The position numbers and the translations under genes are program-made. 64,000 nt of DNA from Irpex lacteus (Eukaryota; Basidiomycota; Agaricomycetes; Polyporales; Irpicaceae): NCBI GenBank assembly GCA_001986395.2, contig MQVO02000009.1, forward strand, positions 930,001 to 994,000. Direction: 5' to 3'. Within the stretch, counting starts at the first letter, position 1. The number at the start of each line of letters is the position of its first letter. The notes under the pieces are model-generated. The model did not search any database. It was not told the DNA's origin and worked only from the letters and a program-made list of their open reading frames with translations. This document shows, piece after piece, positions 45,404-57,390 of the stretch.

Positions 45404-46948
45404 ATGTCGGTTCTGGACTCCAGTGTACACGCCTCAACCGACCTTGTAGGCTCCTATGCGTACACAGAACTCAAACAACTTTACTACGGACCGGGAATCG
45501 TAGAGACTGCTCTTCCAGCGTTGTTACAGAAGTTCCACGCGAAGAAGGCATTAATTGTGACTGGGAAGAGTCTTCATGACAAGGTTCATCTCTGATTCAT
45601 TCGCGTCCGCACTTAAGTGAGGCTGATTATCGCACAGACAGACGTAATCAAGCAAATCGAGGCCATCCTCCGCAAGCACGACGCATACGGAGATGTCTTC
45701 TACGAGATCGGCGAGCACGCACCTATTGCCGGTATCAGGAATGGGCTTCAGAAATTCAAGGAAGCCGGTGCAGACATTATCGTTGCTGTCGGCGGAGGTT
45801 CACCTGTAGACGCGTCCAAGGCCATACTCTACAACCTCCAACAAGAAACTGGTGGTGACTTCCTCAAACAGATTGCCATCCCGACAACGCTGAGTGCAGC
45901 TGAGTATACGGTAGGTTTCATTTTTTGAATTCGTGCGCTATTTTGACGTACATCATTAGGTCGGAGCGGGTTTCACGAACGAGCAAGGTATCAAGGTCGC
46001 TGTCAGTGCTCAAGAGCTGGCGCCTGCCGGTATAATTCTAGACGCCAAACTGACTCTAGCGACTCCTGAACGGCTATGGTAAGTTGTCTATGCCGACTAT
46101 CTCTGTGCCTCTAAGCTTTACACTGTCAGGCTGTCCACCGGCCTTCGAGCGCTAGATCACGCTGTCGGTGGGTCCTTATAACTCATAAACTAACTGCGCT
46201 CTCAATGACCCGAACTCATCAGAGGGACTGTATCGAGCTCTCATTCCTCCTCCTTTGAAGCATCTTTTCTATGCCTCCATCGCCGATCTTTTCAAGTACC
46301 TTCCACTATCCAAAGCAAACCCACAGGACGTCACCATTCGCCAGAAATTGCAAATTGCCTCTTGGATGAGCCTCTGGCCTATTAAGCCTGAGAGATACAG
46401 GTGAGTATCATATCACCTAGAGCATTTTGGGTGAAGCTGATGTGTGTTGTAGCGCTTTGGGCCTGTCACATGCCTTGGGCCATAAGCTCGGAGCTGCATA
46501 CGGTATCCCACACGGTATCACATCTGTGAGCACCTCTGGGATCATTCGCGAAATATCTCTAACAAGTAGCCGGTCATATTCTCACAGTGCCTCACCCTCG
46601 CACCTGTGGTTGCGTTACAAGCCACTGCAGCCTCTGCAGAGGATAAGAAGTGGCTCGCAGATACTCTATTCTACCTTCGGATCCCCTCTCAAGACTCTGA
46701 AGAAAAGGACATACTGGTACTGTCCGAAGCAATTGCGAAGTGCGCTCACACCGCTCTCTTTACATCAGGAATTGCTGTTGATATATCCTCTCTTACATAG
46801 ACTCGTCGACGACCTTGATCTACACTCAACGCTCACACAGTACAAAGTACCTAAAGAAGATGTACCAAAGATCGCGGAGAAGGCGTTAGGGAAGAAGGAC
46901 GACCCTCTTTTCCCGAAGGCGGTTAAGCTCTTGGAGAACCTGTATTAG
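45404..46948 (+). CDS. Maleylacetate reductase (iron-containing alcohol dehydrogenase family)
   Basis: The start MSVLDSSVHASTDLVGSYAY is followed by QLYYGPGIVETALPALLQKF, ADIIVAVGGGSPVDASKAI (nucleotide-binding GGGS), IAIPTTLSAAEYTVGAGFTN, LRALDHAVEGLYRA and the family signature GLSHALGHKLGAAYGIPHGI. Histidines in DHAVE, SHALGH and IPHG occupy the usual metal-ligand positions. The C-terminus ends LGKKDDPLFPKAVKLLENLY. The enzyme reduces maleylacetate to 3-oxoadipate with NAD(P)H, feeding aromatic compounds opened by hydroxyquinol dioxygenase into the TCA cycle. About 370 residues in seven exons. The last intron (donor GTGCGC near 46742, acceptor ACATAG near 46800) is needed to rejoin the frame at KLVDDLDLHSTLTQY. 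It is followed on the same strand by two P450 genes that may act in the same catabolism. Confidence 0.92.
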
Positions 46949-47581
46949 AGCATTGTAGAATGATGTGCGCTGAAACATGGAAGATAGGAAACAAGTCAAT
47001 CAGAAGTGTACCTTAACCCTGTATTGACATGAAGACCCAAGAGGTCGTACCCCACGTGCGGGGTTTGTACTGACGAATACTCTCGAACAGGAACGACTTC
47101 TTCACTGGACTCAGAATGACTATACTTATTGAAGCGTATCTAGGATTCTATCTTCTTGGAACTTCCTTGTGAGTGCTTGTAAGTTATCAAATCACCTTAA
47201 CACCAAGGATGCTCACGCAATGTAGCTCGTGGGTACTTTACTTTGATACTTTCCCAGAGTTCATTGTGATGACCACCTCATGTGCGGCATGACAGTGGCA
47301 TCCATCAAGATCCTTTCTACGCACTCCCAAGAATTAGAACCCGGCTCAAGATTATCTGACTCTGAAACGGCGTCACTGTTAACTTTAACTCTGTCCTATC
47401 TTACGAGAGGCTTCCCCAAGTCTCACGTACCCCTGCCATTGGAACCGAAACATTGCGACAGTAATCTCCCATGATGCGGGTTCGATTGCTCCGACGACCG
47501 GAATTCGTATGGCCCCTCAAGTACAAAACATCTTGAGGATGTGAAAAATCAAATCAAGGCCCCCGCAGAGGCACCTCTTCT
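46949..47581. other. 633-bp intergenic region with a possible short relic
   Basis: Downstream of maleylacetate reductase an ATG at 47116 reads MTILIEAYLGFYLLGTSL. A GTGAGT intron could join it to WVLYFDTFPEFIVMTTSCA before a stop. The pattern is hydrophobic and loosely like the start of DUF6534 membrane proteins, but too short to assign. The rest, up to the P450 start at 47582, shows nothing. Confidence 0.3.
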
Positions 47582-49691
47582 ATGTCGATCGCGCTTTCCA
47601 TGGGAGCTTTCATCGCAAACCTATTTGCGAGCTCAGTGAGTAGTCTTTACACAACATAGATGATCTTGAACCACTGATAGCAGGACAAATTTTGCCACAG
47701 ATTGCGTATATCATATTCAAACGGTTCGAGCCTGAGAGCATTGTCAATATCGTGCTGTTATTGGTAGTGATCCCGGGGTCGTTGGTAGCCACCTCGCAAT
47801 GGCCTTTCCCTCCCTCGTTGGGAGTGGTCTTGACACACTTCATCGTCTACTGGTCTCTTATCCTCCTATTCACGGTACTATATCGTACATCACCGCTCCA
47901 TCCGCTGGCAAGACATCCCGGACCATTTATATGCAGGCTTTCCAAATTGTGGCTCGTCTACGTTGTTGTAAGTGGAGGAAAGGCTCACATCTACGTCCAG
48001 AGTCTGCACAAGAAGTACGATTCCGATATCGTCAGAACAGGTGTGCCGTCATCCAAACCTGTCCATTCCCGTACTGAGCGTCATACCACTCAGGCCCTAA
48101 CGAGCTCTCGATCATACACCACGATTTTGCAGACACCGTGCTAAGTGTCAAGGGACTTCCTCGCGGTCCATGTCAGTGATCTACTTCTATAAGCTCAGGT
48201 GCCTCTGACTCTTTCAGTAGACTATGAGAGTCGCATGCATGAAGCGGGAATGAGTCTCGACGGCCTGCGAGATCAGGCTGTTCATGCCGTACGGCGTCGG
48301 CCGTGGGCAAGAGCGATGAATAGTTCAAACATGAAGTACTACGAGGAGCTCGTGTGTGAGGTGGTAGATGGATTTGTGGCCGCTCTCAGCCAACGTTTGG
48401 GTGATGTAGTCGACTTTTCTGAGTGGGCAACGTTTTTCGGGTGAGTTGTCAAAACTCGGTCAACATCAATTCAACCCACTGAACTCGCCTTAGGTTCGAT
48501 TTCATCGGGAAGATGGCGTGAGTCCTTTCTGTTTTCGAAATAACTCGTGCTCATCTACAAATAGGTTCACGTACGACTATGGGATGATCAAGAACGGTCG
48601 CGATGAACATGACTTGATCCCGCTTTTAAGAAATACTGCCATGTAAGTCAATCTAACTTCACCATTTCGTTGTCATACTCACAAATGCTACTCTATGTCA
48701 AGTGCAGGCGCATGGATATCACACATCCCGTGGATCATACCTTGGCTTCAGTACATCCCCGGCGCATCCCATACAGTGAATCATATCAAGGCTCTCGGTG
48801 AGCAGACGGTAAAAAGCAGGGCATTCGCTGGATCCAAGAGAAAAGACTTATTGTATCACCTGGTATGCTATGTTTCTCAGCTAAGGTGAATATACTTGAC
48901 CAGTTGATATATCAGATGGACGAGGAAGGGCACGAGCCTATTCGCCCTACTCTGGCCATATGCGCTGTAGACGGTCTACTTGCGATATTTGTGCGTATCA
49001 TCACAAACTTCTCGTCACTCGATCATGACAGACTATTTAGGCAGGGCCGGATACTGCTGCAACTACTCTCAGCCACTTTTGGTACTTCATGTTGACACAT
49101 CCGACCTGCTTCGATCGCCTTCGAAAGGAAGTAGACGAGGCGTTCCCTCACGGCACAAGTCCAAGCAGCGATCTCACCAAGCAAGCCACCATGCCCTATC
49201 TTAATGCTTGTATCAACGAGACCCTTCGTCTTTATCCGCCGGTCTTGGGGGGTCTTCAGCGCCGTGTGGAGAAAGGCACGGGAGGACGTATGTTAGGCTC
49301 ACACCTCATACCCGAAGACACTCAAGTATCCGTATACGCGTACGCTGTCCACCGCGATCCTCGTTACTTTTCACCTTTCCCGGATACATTCTGGCCCGAC
49401 CGTTGGCTCCTTCAACCCACATATACTGTTCCTGAAGGAGGCACTATCTCGCAGGACAAGGTCGTCACCAACCGAGATGTCTTCTTGCCGTTCTCACAAG
49501 GTCCGATGGTATGCGCTGGCAAAAATGTCGCGCTCATGGAAATACGAGCGGTAATCTGTGCAATCGCGCAACAATTTCACGTCGAGAGTGCGAAGCAAGC
49601 AAGTTATGATTCGTACGAGAACGATCTGTATGAAGCATTTACTACTCTTCGTGGATCGCTACACGTCCGTTTGCAAGCCCGAAAGGTCTGA
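47582..49691 (+). CDS. Cytochrome P450 monooxygenase (tandem copy 1)
   Basis: ATG 47582 opens MSIALSMGAFIANLFASS. A GTGAGT intron leads to QIAYIIFKRFEPESIVNIVL and a second hydrophobic segment (HFIVYWSLILLFTVLY), so the protein is ER-anchored by its N-terminus. Landmarks in order: Pro-rich hinge HPLARHPGPF; GLRDQAVHAVRRRPWARAMN (helix C, heme-propionate Trp/Arg); I-helix AGPDTAATT, reached across an intron at about 48990-49042; ExxR in INETLRLYPPV; PERF-like FWPDRW; and the heme loop FSQGPMVCAGKNVALMEIR with the ligand Cys. Length is about 530 residues, normal. All catalytic motifs are present, so it should be active. It is closely similar to the next gene along its whole length. The substrate is unknown; maleylacetate reductase next door hints at aromatic compounds. 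Confidence 0.93.
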
Positions 49692-50890
49692 TCCTTACTA
49701 TTTACTACTCATCAGCGGAATCAAGCAAGAAGCGCCATGTATGTCGGATATATCAACTCAAGTTTATACGTGTTCACTGTCCCAAATGTCCTGTTGATGA
49801 ACCCTGGGCTCGGAATTGAACGCATGAGCCTGGGTACGTGTCTCGTGCCAATGGCTCTCGATTCCTGCTCGGGTGTGGTAAGAGGTGGTAAGTGTCATTT
49901 CCGATTCAGATCAGTTGCCAGCGAGATCTAGGGCTGTCGAGGCTTTCAGGGGGACCTGGTACAATCCTGTCATCGGAAGACGGTGCACGTACTGTTGCAT
50001 ATTCATGTGGGTATGCCTTCAAATGCCTTGACATTTCCAACCCTTATGTGAGCGTGTGCAATCACGTCTTCAAATTCTCACTCATAGTGTATATCATAGA
50101 ATAGCCATGGACCCACACGAACGTTGCGTGAAGATGACCTGTACCAATTATGCGGTGTTCGAAATCACGCTGTGACCAAGCCCAGAAGACAGTCATGCAG
50201 AGATGCCGTGGCCTCTAATCAGAATGCTCCGCCTCAGGTCCGTGTACGTAAATTCTTCAAGAATGTCGCAACCCGCGCTACTTTCGACTTGAGTAGCTTG
50301 ACCGGAAGGTGAGAACACCTCTTTACAATGCACTGTGTATCTTTACCGACCTCTAAACAAACCCACTACCTTCCACCGATACCTTACTCAAGTAATGAAC
50401 TCGAAGCAATTTTGCGCCCTCGAAACGTGACCCTTCTGATGGATGGTCTGCTTGCGCGCGTAGTAAGGGTTCAGGTATTGTAGGATTCTCAGCGGCTTTG
50501 CATTCTGATAGCTGATGAATGGACTCAGACTCTTCTCGCCACTTAGATTTAAGCGGCTCGCTCCAATCAGCTCGCAGGATAACTTCAACGGATAAGTAGC
50601 GGCCCATCTTAATGAAATGGCGTTGAGTTTTGGTCTCATACTAGACAAAATGATTCGGAGATTAAGGCACCTACTTCGGGAAAGGAAGCACCCATCGGGC
50701 GGCCTACATGACAGAACAGGGCACTACCTTGTTCATGGTTGGTAAGGTTGAGACATAGAAGCCCCTACCAGCTAGGCATGTTGTTGCCAAGTGCTGGAGC
50801 TAACCGTGGCCCTGCCCGAGCATTGGGCGTATAAGACGCATACGCCACCGTGTCCCAGCACCAGCTTGCTTGAAGTGAAGTTCAGCTGCA
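49692..50890. other. 1.2-kb spacer between the tandem P450 genes
   Basis: Short open stretches occur on both strands. One at 50124-50312 ends PPQVRVRKFFKNVATRATFD followed by a GTGAGA donor. I cannot link them to a gene or to P450 sequence. No repeat ends were recognised. Confidence 0.35.
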
Positions 50891-53008
50891 ATGACATCCG
50901 ACACCCAATCAGCAGTAGCCCCTATCATAGCTGCAAGTTTAGTGAGTCTCTCAGTCTACTGAAAAAATGATAGTTACTGACGATCATTATAAGCTGGCAT
51001 ATCAAGTATTCAAACGATATGAGCCTCAAAGCATTCTTGCATTAACATCCCTTCTTCTCGTGATACCGGGAACACTTGTGCTATTCATTCAGGCGCATTT
51101 CTCGACTCTTGTTCGAGCGATATCGACAACATACATTGCTTATTGGTCACTTATCCTCGCGTTTACGATTGCATATCGTCTCTCGCCATTCCATCCACTC
51201 GCCAAATACCCTGGTCCTCTGTTATGCAAGATATCCAAAGCATGGTTTACCTACCTCGTTGCTAGGGATGGCAAAGCCCATATCTATGTTCATGAGCTTC
51301 ACAAGCGGTACAATGCAGACATTGTCCGGATAGGTACTTAATGTCTGCTCATGAATGGTGGATTCAGCACACTAACACGCGTATAATAGGACCAAATGAG
51401 CTCTCCGTAACGCACGAAGATTTTCCAAACGCAGTCTTGGGCCCGAAGGGGTTGCCCAGAGGACCATGTATGTAAGCTATTGCGGCCTCCTCTATGTAAC
51501 TCACATCTTCCTAGATTACAATACCCGGACCCATGAAGCTGGAGTCAGTTTGGATGGTCTCCGAGATCAAGCTCTACATACGACGCGCCGGCGACCGTGG
51601 GCAAGAGGAATGAGCAGTGCCAGCATGAAGTACTACGAGGGACTCGTGCATACTGTTGTGGAAGATTTTGTGGACTCTTTGAGCCAACGAGCAGCTCGTG
51701 GGGAAGTTATCGATTTCACGGAGTGGGCCAACTTTTTCGGGTATGTCCTTCCTTCAATCCACTTGAACTTAGCTGAGAGGCTTTCTCCAGGGTCGACTTT
51801 ATGGGCCACATGGCGTACGATTCTTTCGCCTTGGCGTGCTGCGCAGGTTCTTATCACATGCCAACAGGTTCACGCATGAGTATGGGATGATCAAGAACGG
51901 GCGAGACGAGCACGGGCTTCTACAGCTCATTGAGGATGCTATGATGTGAGTTCATACGTTTGCGCATTCTTGAGATGCGTGAGCTGATACCTCCTGCGGC
52001 AGTGAATCTGCCTGGGTTTCACATCTTCCTTGGGCAATAACTTACCTCGGGTATCTGTTCAACGCCAGTAAGTCCTGGGACAAGATCAAGATTGTTGGCG
52101 AGCAAACTGTCAAGGCTCGTGTGGCAGCTGGGTCAAGAGAAAAGGATTTGTTCTATCACTTGGTAGGTCGTGAAATGACCCGAACTTGAACTCAAGACGT
52201 CACTTAACTCGTTCTACGTAGACCGACGAAGAGGGCCATGAGCCTGTTCGTCCTACTATCGAATTATGTGCAGTGGATGGCCAGGTCGCAGTCATCGTAC
52301 GTTCAGCGTGTTTTCTGATCATTAAGTAGTCGTCTTCTAACAATCGGTTCTGGATAGGCTGGAGCTGACACCGCTGCAACTACTCTTGGTCATCTGTGCT
52401 ACTTCCTACTAACTCAACCAAAATACTACGATCGACTCCGCAAAGAAGTGGACGAAGCATTCCCTCACGGTGTAGACGCAAGCACGGACCTGGCACAACA
52501 GGTACCGATGCCATTCCTTAACGCGTGCATCAACGAAGCTCTTCGTCTCTGGCCTCCGGTTCTGACGGGCCTTCAACGTCGGGTGGAAAAGGGCACAGGA
52601 GGGCGAATGATTGGACCACACTTTATCCCGGAGGGTACCCAAGTGGCACCTTGGGCATATGCCGTCCATCGTGACCCTCAACATTATTCACCCCTGCCCG
52701 ACACCTTCTGGCCTGATCGGTGGCTTTCTCAAGATACGTACGTTCTCCCCAACGGGAGCGCCATCTCCCACGACAAAGTCATCACCAACCGCGATGTGTT
52801 CATACCGTTCTCGTCTGGCCCCATGGTCTGCGTAGGGAAGAATGTCGCTCTGATGGAAATGCGTGCGGTACTCTGCGCGGTCGTGCAGCACTTCGATATC
52901 GAGGTTGCAGATCAAGCAGCATTCGACTCGTATGAAAACGAGATCTATGAGATCTTTACCACGAAACGCGGACCGTTGCCTATTCGACTTCGTAGACGGA
53001 AGTTGTAA
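50891..53008 (+). CDS. Cytochrome P450 monooxygenase (tandem copy 2)
   Basis: ATG 50891 opens MTSDTQSAVAPIIAASL, an intron follows, then LAYQVFKRYEPQSILALTSL and a membrane segment ending YWSLILAFTIAYRLSPFHPL. Motifs mirror copy 1: GLRDQALHTTRRRPWARGMS, I-helix AGADTAATT, ExxR in INEALRLWPPV, FWPDRW, heme loop FSSGPMVCVGKNVALMEMR, and an identical-looking stretch TGLQRRVEKGTGGRMIG. Length is about 540 residues. Exon boundaries match copy 1 (for example the split Gly codon after WANFF and the short VDFMGHMA exon), showing a tandem duplication. The I-helix and ExxR neighbourhood differ slightly (Leu-Trp for Leu-Tyr, Thr for Gly before LQRR), so substrates may have diverged. The stop is at 53006-53008. 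Confidence 0.93.
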
Positions 53009-53156
53009 CTTATTCGTCGATGGGGAAGCTGTGTCACACGGTATGCAAGGTCCGGTCTCACTATACAGGGACATCCGAGGCCGCTGGCAGGCGTAGCACG
53101 AGGGACAATGGGACGGTCGTATGGTGTGTAAATCCGAAGAGAATCTATATGTACAG

Positions 53157-53172
53157 CATATATATATATAAA
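53157..53172. repeat. (AT)n microsatellite
   Basis: An uninterrupted alternating AT run of about 16 bases lies in the short convergent spacer (53009-53317) between P450 copy 2 and the cyclin gene. No other feature was seen in that spacer. Confidence 0.7.
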
Positions 53173-53317
53173 AGTATGATTGATATCGTTCATAACACGT
53201 GCACAAAATACCTAGTAAAGCAAGAAGGAATAAATAGCGCCACGAGAGGAGGGAGGAACTGAGGTGTCATGTAATGCAAAGATTGATGGCGTCAGATGAG
53301 AGGCTGGCATCATGGGT

Positions 53318-54366
53318 TCACGATGCAGCATGAAAGCGAGGTACGCGTAGGAGGTTGAATGCAGAAGAGAATCGAGGAAGAGTAGGAAGATCGTTCTTCG
53401 GCTTCTCCTTGTGCGGGGAAAGCAAACGAGGCAGTGATAAACTGCCGGTGCCTGCTTCCAAGTCTTCTTCCTCGTCAGAGTACGAGGAGTCGTCTGATGG
53501 AGAATGAATGTGTGCGTCGACGTCCATGGATGATGACGGGGGAGTAGCAGGGAGGGAGTCCGAGGAGATTGAGTCGTCTGAATATGTGGATGAATCTGAG
53601 TCCGAGCGATGACGGAAGGACGGTCTTGTGGTAGCGGGAGGAAGAGGGGAAGACATCTGCACGCGAGGAAGCTTGGGATGCTGTAAAGCAGCAATATCGT
53701 TGTGGTGGATGAGTATGTCCGCCTCCGAGATGCGCATTTCAAAGTCGAGGACGTCCAAGAACTCGCGTTCAATACGGCCGATGTCGCGTCTGTTAAAAAG
53801 TCCGGTACACATCGACCAATGAACATTCTTCAACGTCGAGTCGTTCAAATACTAGGGTATCCCGGTGAGCCCTATCTACGTAGCAACACACAACGTCACA
53901 GATACTCACCTTATTCGAGCAAATGAGAGCCCCAAGAAAGACTCTTTCGCACGCCCACTCCTCCAGTGAGAGCTGCAAGTGTGGCTTCGCACGGTCGAGA
54001 TACACGAGCGTGCCTAACAACCCAGGCATTCCGATCCCAGCTCTCTCAATGACCTGCTTCGCGAACCCGGCGAACTCTGCAGCGGCAGAACGCCGGCGGG
54101 TGTTGGGGCGACCACGTGCGGAGGTTGAGGGGCGTCCCAGTGCGAAATCGACCACTTCGATCACACGGTCGACAATGTGTTCTGGGAGCACACGTTTGCC
54201 AATAAGCTTTCCGTGGGAACATTGGGAGGCTGTGAGTGTACATACCGATGAGGGGTCGAGAGAGGTCGCTGTTGAGCATCTCCATAATTGCGGGATGATG
54301 AAGAGCTGGGTCAACAAGGCTTGCACCATCTATGCGAGAGCCGGAGCAGGCGGTGGTTGGTGGCAT
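53318..54366 (-). CDS. Pho85-family cyclin (PCL-type)
   Basis: The start MPPTTACSGSRIDGASLVDP is followed by EMLNSDLSRPLI. A 64-bp intron (GTATGT...TCCCAG) restores the frame at EHIVDRVIEVVDFALGRPST. The cyclin box is unmistakable: KPHLQLSLEEWACERVFLGA, LICSNKYLNDSTLKNVHWSM, RRDIGRIEREFLDVLDFEMR and ISEADILIHH. These match Pcl1/Pcl2/Pcl9-type cyclins, which activate the Pho85 kinase (Cdk5-like) in G1 and morphogenesis (family knowledge). The C-terminal 150 residues are acidic and Ser-rich (SDSDSSTYSDDSISSDSLPA), likely phosphorylated. A basic insert (SARGRPNTRRRSAAAEF) sits between helix 1 and the conserved box. Length is about 306 residues. If the 64-bp intron is read through, the frame is shifted before the cyclin box. 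Confidence 0.9.
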
Positions 54367-55159
54367 GGCTAGTGTGCAGTGGGTGGTAGTCCTAATATGC
54401 TAGATTCTTTTGTCGCGACACCGTAGCTCAGGAGAAGAGGGAGGAGCAACCAGGTAGCATTGTCAAGGAACAGTCAGGTCTTATACACCTGCGTGAGACA
54501 CTCCAGCTGGAAAGACCAAATCGTCGCTGCGCAATGCCCTTGCCGATTTGGATACGAGATTAGCTCGGACTCGGAGTGTGTGGAGAGGAGAGGGAGTATT
54601 TGGGATGGGTGTCAACGTCGAAAATTGGGACACATTGGCCAACTCTTGGTCTGGAGGTTTTTCTAACCCGCCATTCACTCGTTGTCAAACAGAAGACAAC
54701 CGATAATCTGTCGGAAGCCATACGACGTGCTGAGGAATACATGCGAGGTCTGAGAAAGCATGTGAGTAAGGAAACTGTCGCGCGTGTCCCCGGTTGAGTG
54801 TAATCCAGTGCGGTACCCCAGTCTCGTACCCGTCATTCTGATCAGGCAGGAGTTTACTCGGCCTTCTGTCTCCCCGACGTCTGCCTAATATGGCAACGAC
54901 CCGACATATGCCACGTGGGGCACCGGGTACCCGCACGGTGTGAAGTGGGGAAATGGAGAAAGAGTAGATTAATTACAGAAAACAGGGACTCACCTCGCTA
55001 GGCACCGAACGCACTCCAGTCTTGCTGTTGGAGGTTCCTGGTGTTAACAATGTACAATTACCATAAACGACAACACTACGAATAAGGTACTATCGATACA
55101 AATGCACTACAGGTATATTCCGTCCAGAACCAACTCCCAAACATGCATTATCTCGTGCT
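54367..55159. other. 793-bp spacer
   Basis: This is the promoter side of the cyclin gene and the 3' flank of the metal transporter gene. A tRNA-like A-box near 54424 has no B-box partner. Small open frames on both strands lack splice sites. No gene is called. Confidence 0.45.
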
Positions 55160-56853
55160 TTACGACGTCTTGTCAGTAACATCCACAGGCTCGAACTTCA
55201 CTTTGACTTCCGTAACTTCCTTCTTCGCGCGCTTGAGTGCACGCTCGATGTTTGCCTCCAACGCGCTCGTGTCCGCGACACTCATCGTACCCGGGACTTT
55301 GGCAGTGAGGTCAACGAACATGAGAGCACCAGCGCGCATAGCACGCAGGTCTTTGACAGCTAGGAGGGCCCGCTGACTGGGGCTACCGATAGCCTTGGTC
55401 GTTTCTGCTGAGAGTAGGAGAGGATCGAGGGCACTGACAAGCTTTTGCCGTGTCGAAGAGCTAACCCCCGCATCTGTCAGCTGCTTGAAGGAACCGATCA
55501 TAATACTCCATCCCTGCTGAACAATGAGTACCGACACAAGAAGACCTGGGGAATGAAAACATCCATTCATTTAGTATGCCAAGACACAGGTTTAACCCAG
55601 CGAAACACTTACCTCCAAGCTGATCGAGCGGTAGGTGGGGCCACCACCACGTCCCAAGGATCGCCACCAACGCCACCAGACTCGAATAAGCATCACTTCT
55701 ATGGTGCAGTGCGTTGGCGTACAGCACCGGACTGCTCTCCTCGTCCGCAACCTTCTTCGTCGCACGGAACAGCCACTCTTTCGCAAGCACACCGATGGCA
55801 GCGAACCAAGCAGCATTTGGGTCCAATGCATGCTCATGCGTGTGAACGTGCTCGAGCCCTGCGGCTGATACATGTTGGGCAGCCTGTGTAACGTTTGTTA
55901 GGATCTCTTGGAACGCGCCTGGGGGGAGGGTGGCAGCTGTATGTTGTAGCGAGTGGATGAGAAGAGAGAGGGAGTGAAGTCCGAGTCCGAGGGCGCCGCC
56001 TGTGAGGAGGATGGATACTGCAGCCGTGCCGATGACTTCAAACTTGCCAAAGCCGTAAGGATACTTTTCACTTGGTGGCCGGCGAGAGAGTTTCCAGCAC
56101 AAGAGGGTTATGATGTCTCCTATAAGGTCTGCGAGGTGGTGGGTGTGAGCATTATTAGATAACACTGTTATGGGCTAGACGTACCTCCTGCTGTATGACC
56201 CGCATCTGCGAGAAGGGATGCCGAGTTCATGTACCATCCTGCTGCACCCTTGGACACCGTCAAGCCGACATTTGAGGCCAGTCCTATCAACGTTATTCGA
56301 CTGCCTCTGTCCCCTACAGTGTCCCTCGTTTAGCTTCCGGCTTGTAAGTCGCCAAATTCAATAACGCACCTCTGCCAGTCAACGCCGCCATAACCTGATC
56401 TGCATCACCGTGTCCACCCTCTCCGTGTGTGTGAGCGTGACCGAACGAGGACAGCACAGAATGTGAATGTGAGTGGGAATGTTCATGACCCTCGGCATGT
56501 GTATGGTCGTGGTCATGTTCGTGGTCATGTTCGTGGTCGTGTTCTTCTTTGCGCTGATCGACGCCCGTTGACCTTTCCGGCTCCTTCCCCTTCGGCGACG
56601 TCGTGTGCGGTCTCCTCGAAGTCAACGACGCCATCTGAGTAACCGAACAAACCAAAATCCTCGCTTTCGCAGTCTTCAACCGGTTCCTGCTCCCTGGACA
56701 CGTTCGCAGGATCGCACTGACGTGGAGATCACGGCCGACAGCGGTTTGACCTCGGAACGTAAATGAGAGTTGTCGGACGGACGGTGCGAGCTTGGAAGAG
56801 AGTGTCGTGTGTCCTCCGCAAGACGCAAGCGACTGTGCTGGTCGAAGGAACAT
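55160..56853 (-). CDS. Mitochondrial-type cation diffusion facilitator (MMT/ZnT9-like)
   Basis: The start MFLRPAQSLASCGGHTTLSS is Arg/Ser-rich and could be a mitochondrial presequence. A His-rich loop with repeated DHEH and SHSH units (encoded at about 56430-56545) follows, then transmembrane helices: LIGLASNVGLTVSKGAAGW with LLADAGHTAGDLIGD (first metal site, HxxxD), then YPYGFGKFEVIGTAAVSILL. The second HxxxD site is ALHHRSDAYSSLVALVAILG, followed by LLVSVLIVQQGWSIM. The cytosolic C-terminal domain carries DLRAMRAGALMFVDLTAKVP. This is the CDF layout; the closest types are Mmt1/2 (mitochondrial iron) and ZnT9. About 500 residues over four exons. The His loop near the N-terminus is the likely metal-sensing or metal-loading element. 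Metal specificity (Zn, Fe or Mn) cannot be read from sequence. Confidence 0.88.
56430..56545 (-). repeat. His-rich repeat tract inside the CDF transporter gene
   Basis: A 12-bp unit (GTTCGTGGTCAT on the plus strand) is repeated back to back around 56510-56540, coding for alternating His and Asp/Glu. It continues into SHSHSHS-type and HAHTHGEG units. Copy number may vary between strains because the units are nearly identical. Confidence 0.6.
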
Positions 56854-57390
56854 GCGGGGAACAGTCGCGGTCGTGGGGTTGGGCGGAATTTATGCGAGGA
56901 GTGTGATTGAGTTTCCAGGCCCGGTACCTTGATGGTCGTCGGGCTCTTGTCTAAGGCGATGTATAGCCAGAGATTCGGAACCCTTCAGCAGGAATATTGG
57001 GTGTGGATGAGCGGGAGTAGCAAGCTCAAATAATTTGTGTGAAGTGGTTAGACCGGACATGGCGCCGTTGGGGAAACGACACTCATGAGAAGTGAGCACG
57101 CAACGATTCACTCAACATTGCTCTCTTAGGAATTAAAATGACAAGAAAGCTAACGATAATACTACATAAGCCGGTATGTAGTCGGTGATTACAATATTGT
57201 ATGTATACTATGGTAATGCGGTGGGGAGTATCGCGGTCGTGCACGCGTGTTAGTCACAGTAACAAATGTGTCCTGACGCAAGGTTCGTAAGCCTTCCGGC
57301 GTTCCTGCCGAGTGGCGGACATTACCCACGATATGTCCGTTGTGAGAATCATAGGATGATATAGCTCAGCGAAATCTAGAGAGGCCGTCC
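56854..57390. other. 537-bp spacer
   Basis: Upstream of the CDF gene and downstream of the carrier gene. No feature was recognised. Confidence 0.5.

Noticed and set aside
53212..53826. 204-codon minus-strand open frame
   Set aside because: It overlaps the cyclin's acidic tail in another frame; the cyclin frame carries the conserved box.
54419..54480. tRNA-like A-box (TAGCTCAGGAG)
   Set aside because: No matching B-box or paired stems.
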